Source of the DNA: Phenylobacterium sp.
GTDB taxonomy: Bacteria > Pseudomonadota > Alphaproteobacteria > Caulobacterales > Caulobacteraceae
NCBI RefSeq assembly: GCF_004299445.1
Contig: NZ_SCTC01000048.1
Span: 1-61,288, forward strand
Length of the DNA stretch: 61,288 nt
Direction of reading: 5' to 3'
Shown here: positions 60,523 to 61,288 of the stretch, piece after piece
How positions within the stretch are numbered: the stretch's first letter is position 1
Layout of the letters: each line of letters opens with the position of its first letter
Notes under the pieces: generated by a model
What the model was told of the DNA's origin: nothing
The model's database searches: none
The model's input: only the letters and a program-made list of their open reading frames with translations
Made by a program: the position numbers and the translations under genes

Positions 60523-61288
60523 ACCCATCGCCGAACGCCTGCCCAGGACGTTCGCGCTGCGCGACGTGGCGATCGCGCCCGAGAACATGCGCTTCGGTGA
60601 AGCGCCGGACGACGAGATCCCTGAGCTGGCGGAGACCATCTTCGCGGCCGGCGTGCTGCAGCCGCTGACCGTGCGGCCCGGCCGGGGCAAGAAAGAGAAG
60701 CCCGGAATGGCGCTGGACGGCCGCCGTCGCTGGCTGGCGCTGCAGCTGCTGCTGGACGCCGGGCGGATCACCGACGCCTATCCGGTGCCGGCCTTCGTCG
60801 AGACCGACCCGGCCCGCCAGGCCGCCGCGATCGTGCTGACCAACAAGCACGTGCCCGTGCATCCGGCCGACGTGATCGTGGCGATCGGCAAGATGCTGAA
60901 GGCCAAGCTGGCCTTCGCGGTGATCGCCGGGGCGCTGGGCTTCGCCGAGCTCGAGGTGCGCCGCCTGGCCGCCCTCTCAGACCTCCATCCCAAGGCCCTC
61001 GAGGCGCTCCGCGCCGGCCGCCTGAACCTGCGCCAGGCCCGCCTCCTGGCCCGGCTGCCCGACCGCAAGGAGCAGGGCGAGATCGCCGAGGCCGCCCTGA
61101 ACGGCATGGGCTTCCAGGAGTGGCGGATCACCGACCGGCTCGACGCCGGCCAGGTGACCACCCGCGACCGGCGCTTCCGCCTCGTCGGCCCCGATCGCTA
61201 CGCGGCGGCCGGCGGACGCATCGACAGCGATCTCTTTGGAGAGCGGCCGGACGTGGTGCTGGACCCTGAGATCCTGCAGTCGGCTTGG
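60500..61288 (+). CDS. ParB-like partition protein, C-terminus outside the window
   Basis: Open at the right edge after 263 codons. The ParB N-terminal domain is visible: LRDVAIAPENMRFGEAPDDEIPELAETIFAAGVLQPLTV and MALDGRRRWLALQLLLDAG. A KorB/ParB-type helix-turn-helix follows (FAVIAGALGFAELEVRRLAALSDLHPKALEALRAGRLNLRQARLLA). The ATG at 60500 lies within the end of the Toprim gene. In mobile elements it serves stability or regulation. Confidence 0.9.
   Translation, partial: MRKTPVPEPIAERLPRTFALRDVAIAPENMRFGEAPDDEIPELAETIFAAGVLQPLTVRPGRGKKEKPGMALDGRRRWLALQLLLDAGRITDAYPVPAFVETDPARQAAAIVLTNKHVPVHPADVIVAIGKMLKAKLAFAVIAGALGFAELEVRRLAALSDLHPKALEALRAGRLNLRQARLLARLPDRKEQGEIAEAALNGMGFQEWRITDRLDAGQVTTRDRRFRLVGPDRYAAAGGRIDSDLFGERPDVVLDPEILQSAW

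Noticed and set aside
1..61288. tRNA, rRNA or riboswitch elements
   Set aside because: I saw no cloverleaf, TTCGAATC-type T-loop in context, or recognised riboswitch motif; a covariance-model search would be needed to exclude them.

Overview
The window is a GC-rich stretch from an alphaproteobacterium. TonB-dependent receptors, FecI/FecR, IS481 and IS3 debris, a Trb-type conjugation operon and an astexin-like lasso peptide cluster together suggest Caulobacterales or a sphingomonad-like lineage; the genus cannot be fixed from the sequence alone. It divides into a catabolic block (about 1-17.8 kb) and a conjugative element (about 18.2 kb to the right edge, probably continuing outside).

Catabolic block: an outer-membrane receptor and a tandem-domain TetR regulator diverge. 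A Baeyer-Villiger-type flavin monooxygenase, a serine hydrolase of the beta-lactamase/esterase fold and a secreted protein follow on the plus strand. On the minus strand lie a CaiB-type CoA-transferase, an acyl-CoA dehydrogenase, a small GIY-YIG-like protein and an enoyl-CoA hydratase. Then come a ferredoxin, a ferredoxin reductase and a P450, and after them an MFS transporter. The logic is hydroxylation, conversion of a ketone to an ester or lactone, hydrolysis and beta-oxidation of an imported hydrophobic compound; the substrate is not identifiable. The block is scarred by a dead IS3 transposase, a frameshifted IS481 copy sitting at the P450 stop codon, and an IclR remnant.

Conjugation block (18.2-34.1 kb, minus strand): traG, a CopG-like gene and trbB, then trbC, D, E, J, L, F, G, I, traF, a lytic transglycosylase and two HTH genes. 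Two non-conjugation genes (a nuclease-like protein and a phosphoribosyltransferase-like protein) are wedged between trbB and trbC and look like a compact unrecognised conflict or defence pair. An XRE regulator sits between two copies of a 41-bp double-palindrome operator, one upstream of traG and one upstream of itself.

Lasso peptide block (34.4-44.9 kb): a GntR regulator, a 40-residue precursor with a predicted acidic core beginning with Ala, a 12-bp hairpin, the B2 peptidase and the cyclase run on the plus strand. A lasso isopeptidase, a TonB receptor with an STN signalling domain, FecR and the sigma factor FecI converge on them. This forms a complete make, export/sense/import and degrade circuit, except that no dedicated ABC exporter is visible.

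Defence and maintenance block (45-61.3 kb): an MNT-HEPN fusion, a VOC protein, four small unknown genes (one Cas2-like), an ImmR/ImmA-like pair, a three-gene ABC-3C system with a DUF3732 ATPase, an AbiJ-NTD4 plus Mrr-like nuclease pair, an XRE-ImmA fusion with an unknown partner, a lysine/alanine repeat protein, a phosphoribosyltransferase, and a Toprim primase-like gene followed by a ParB-like gene that runs off the window. No integrase, relaxase, tRNA or CRISPR array was found.
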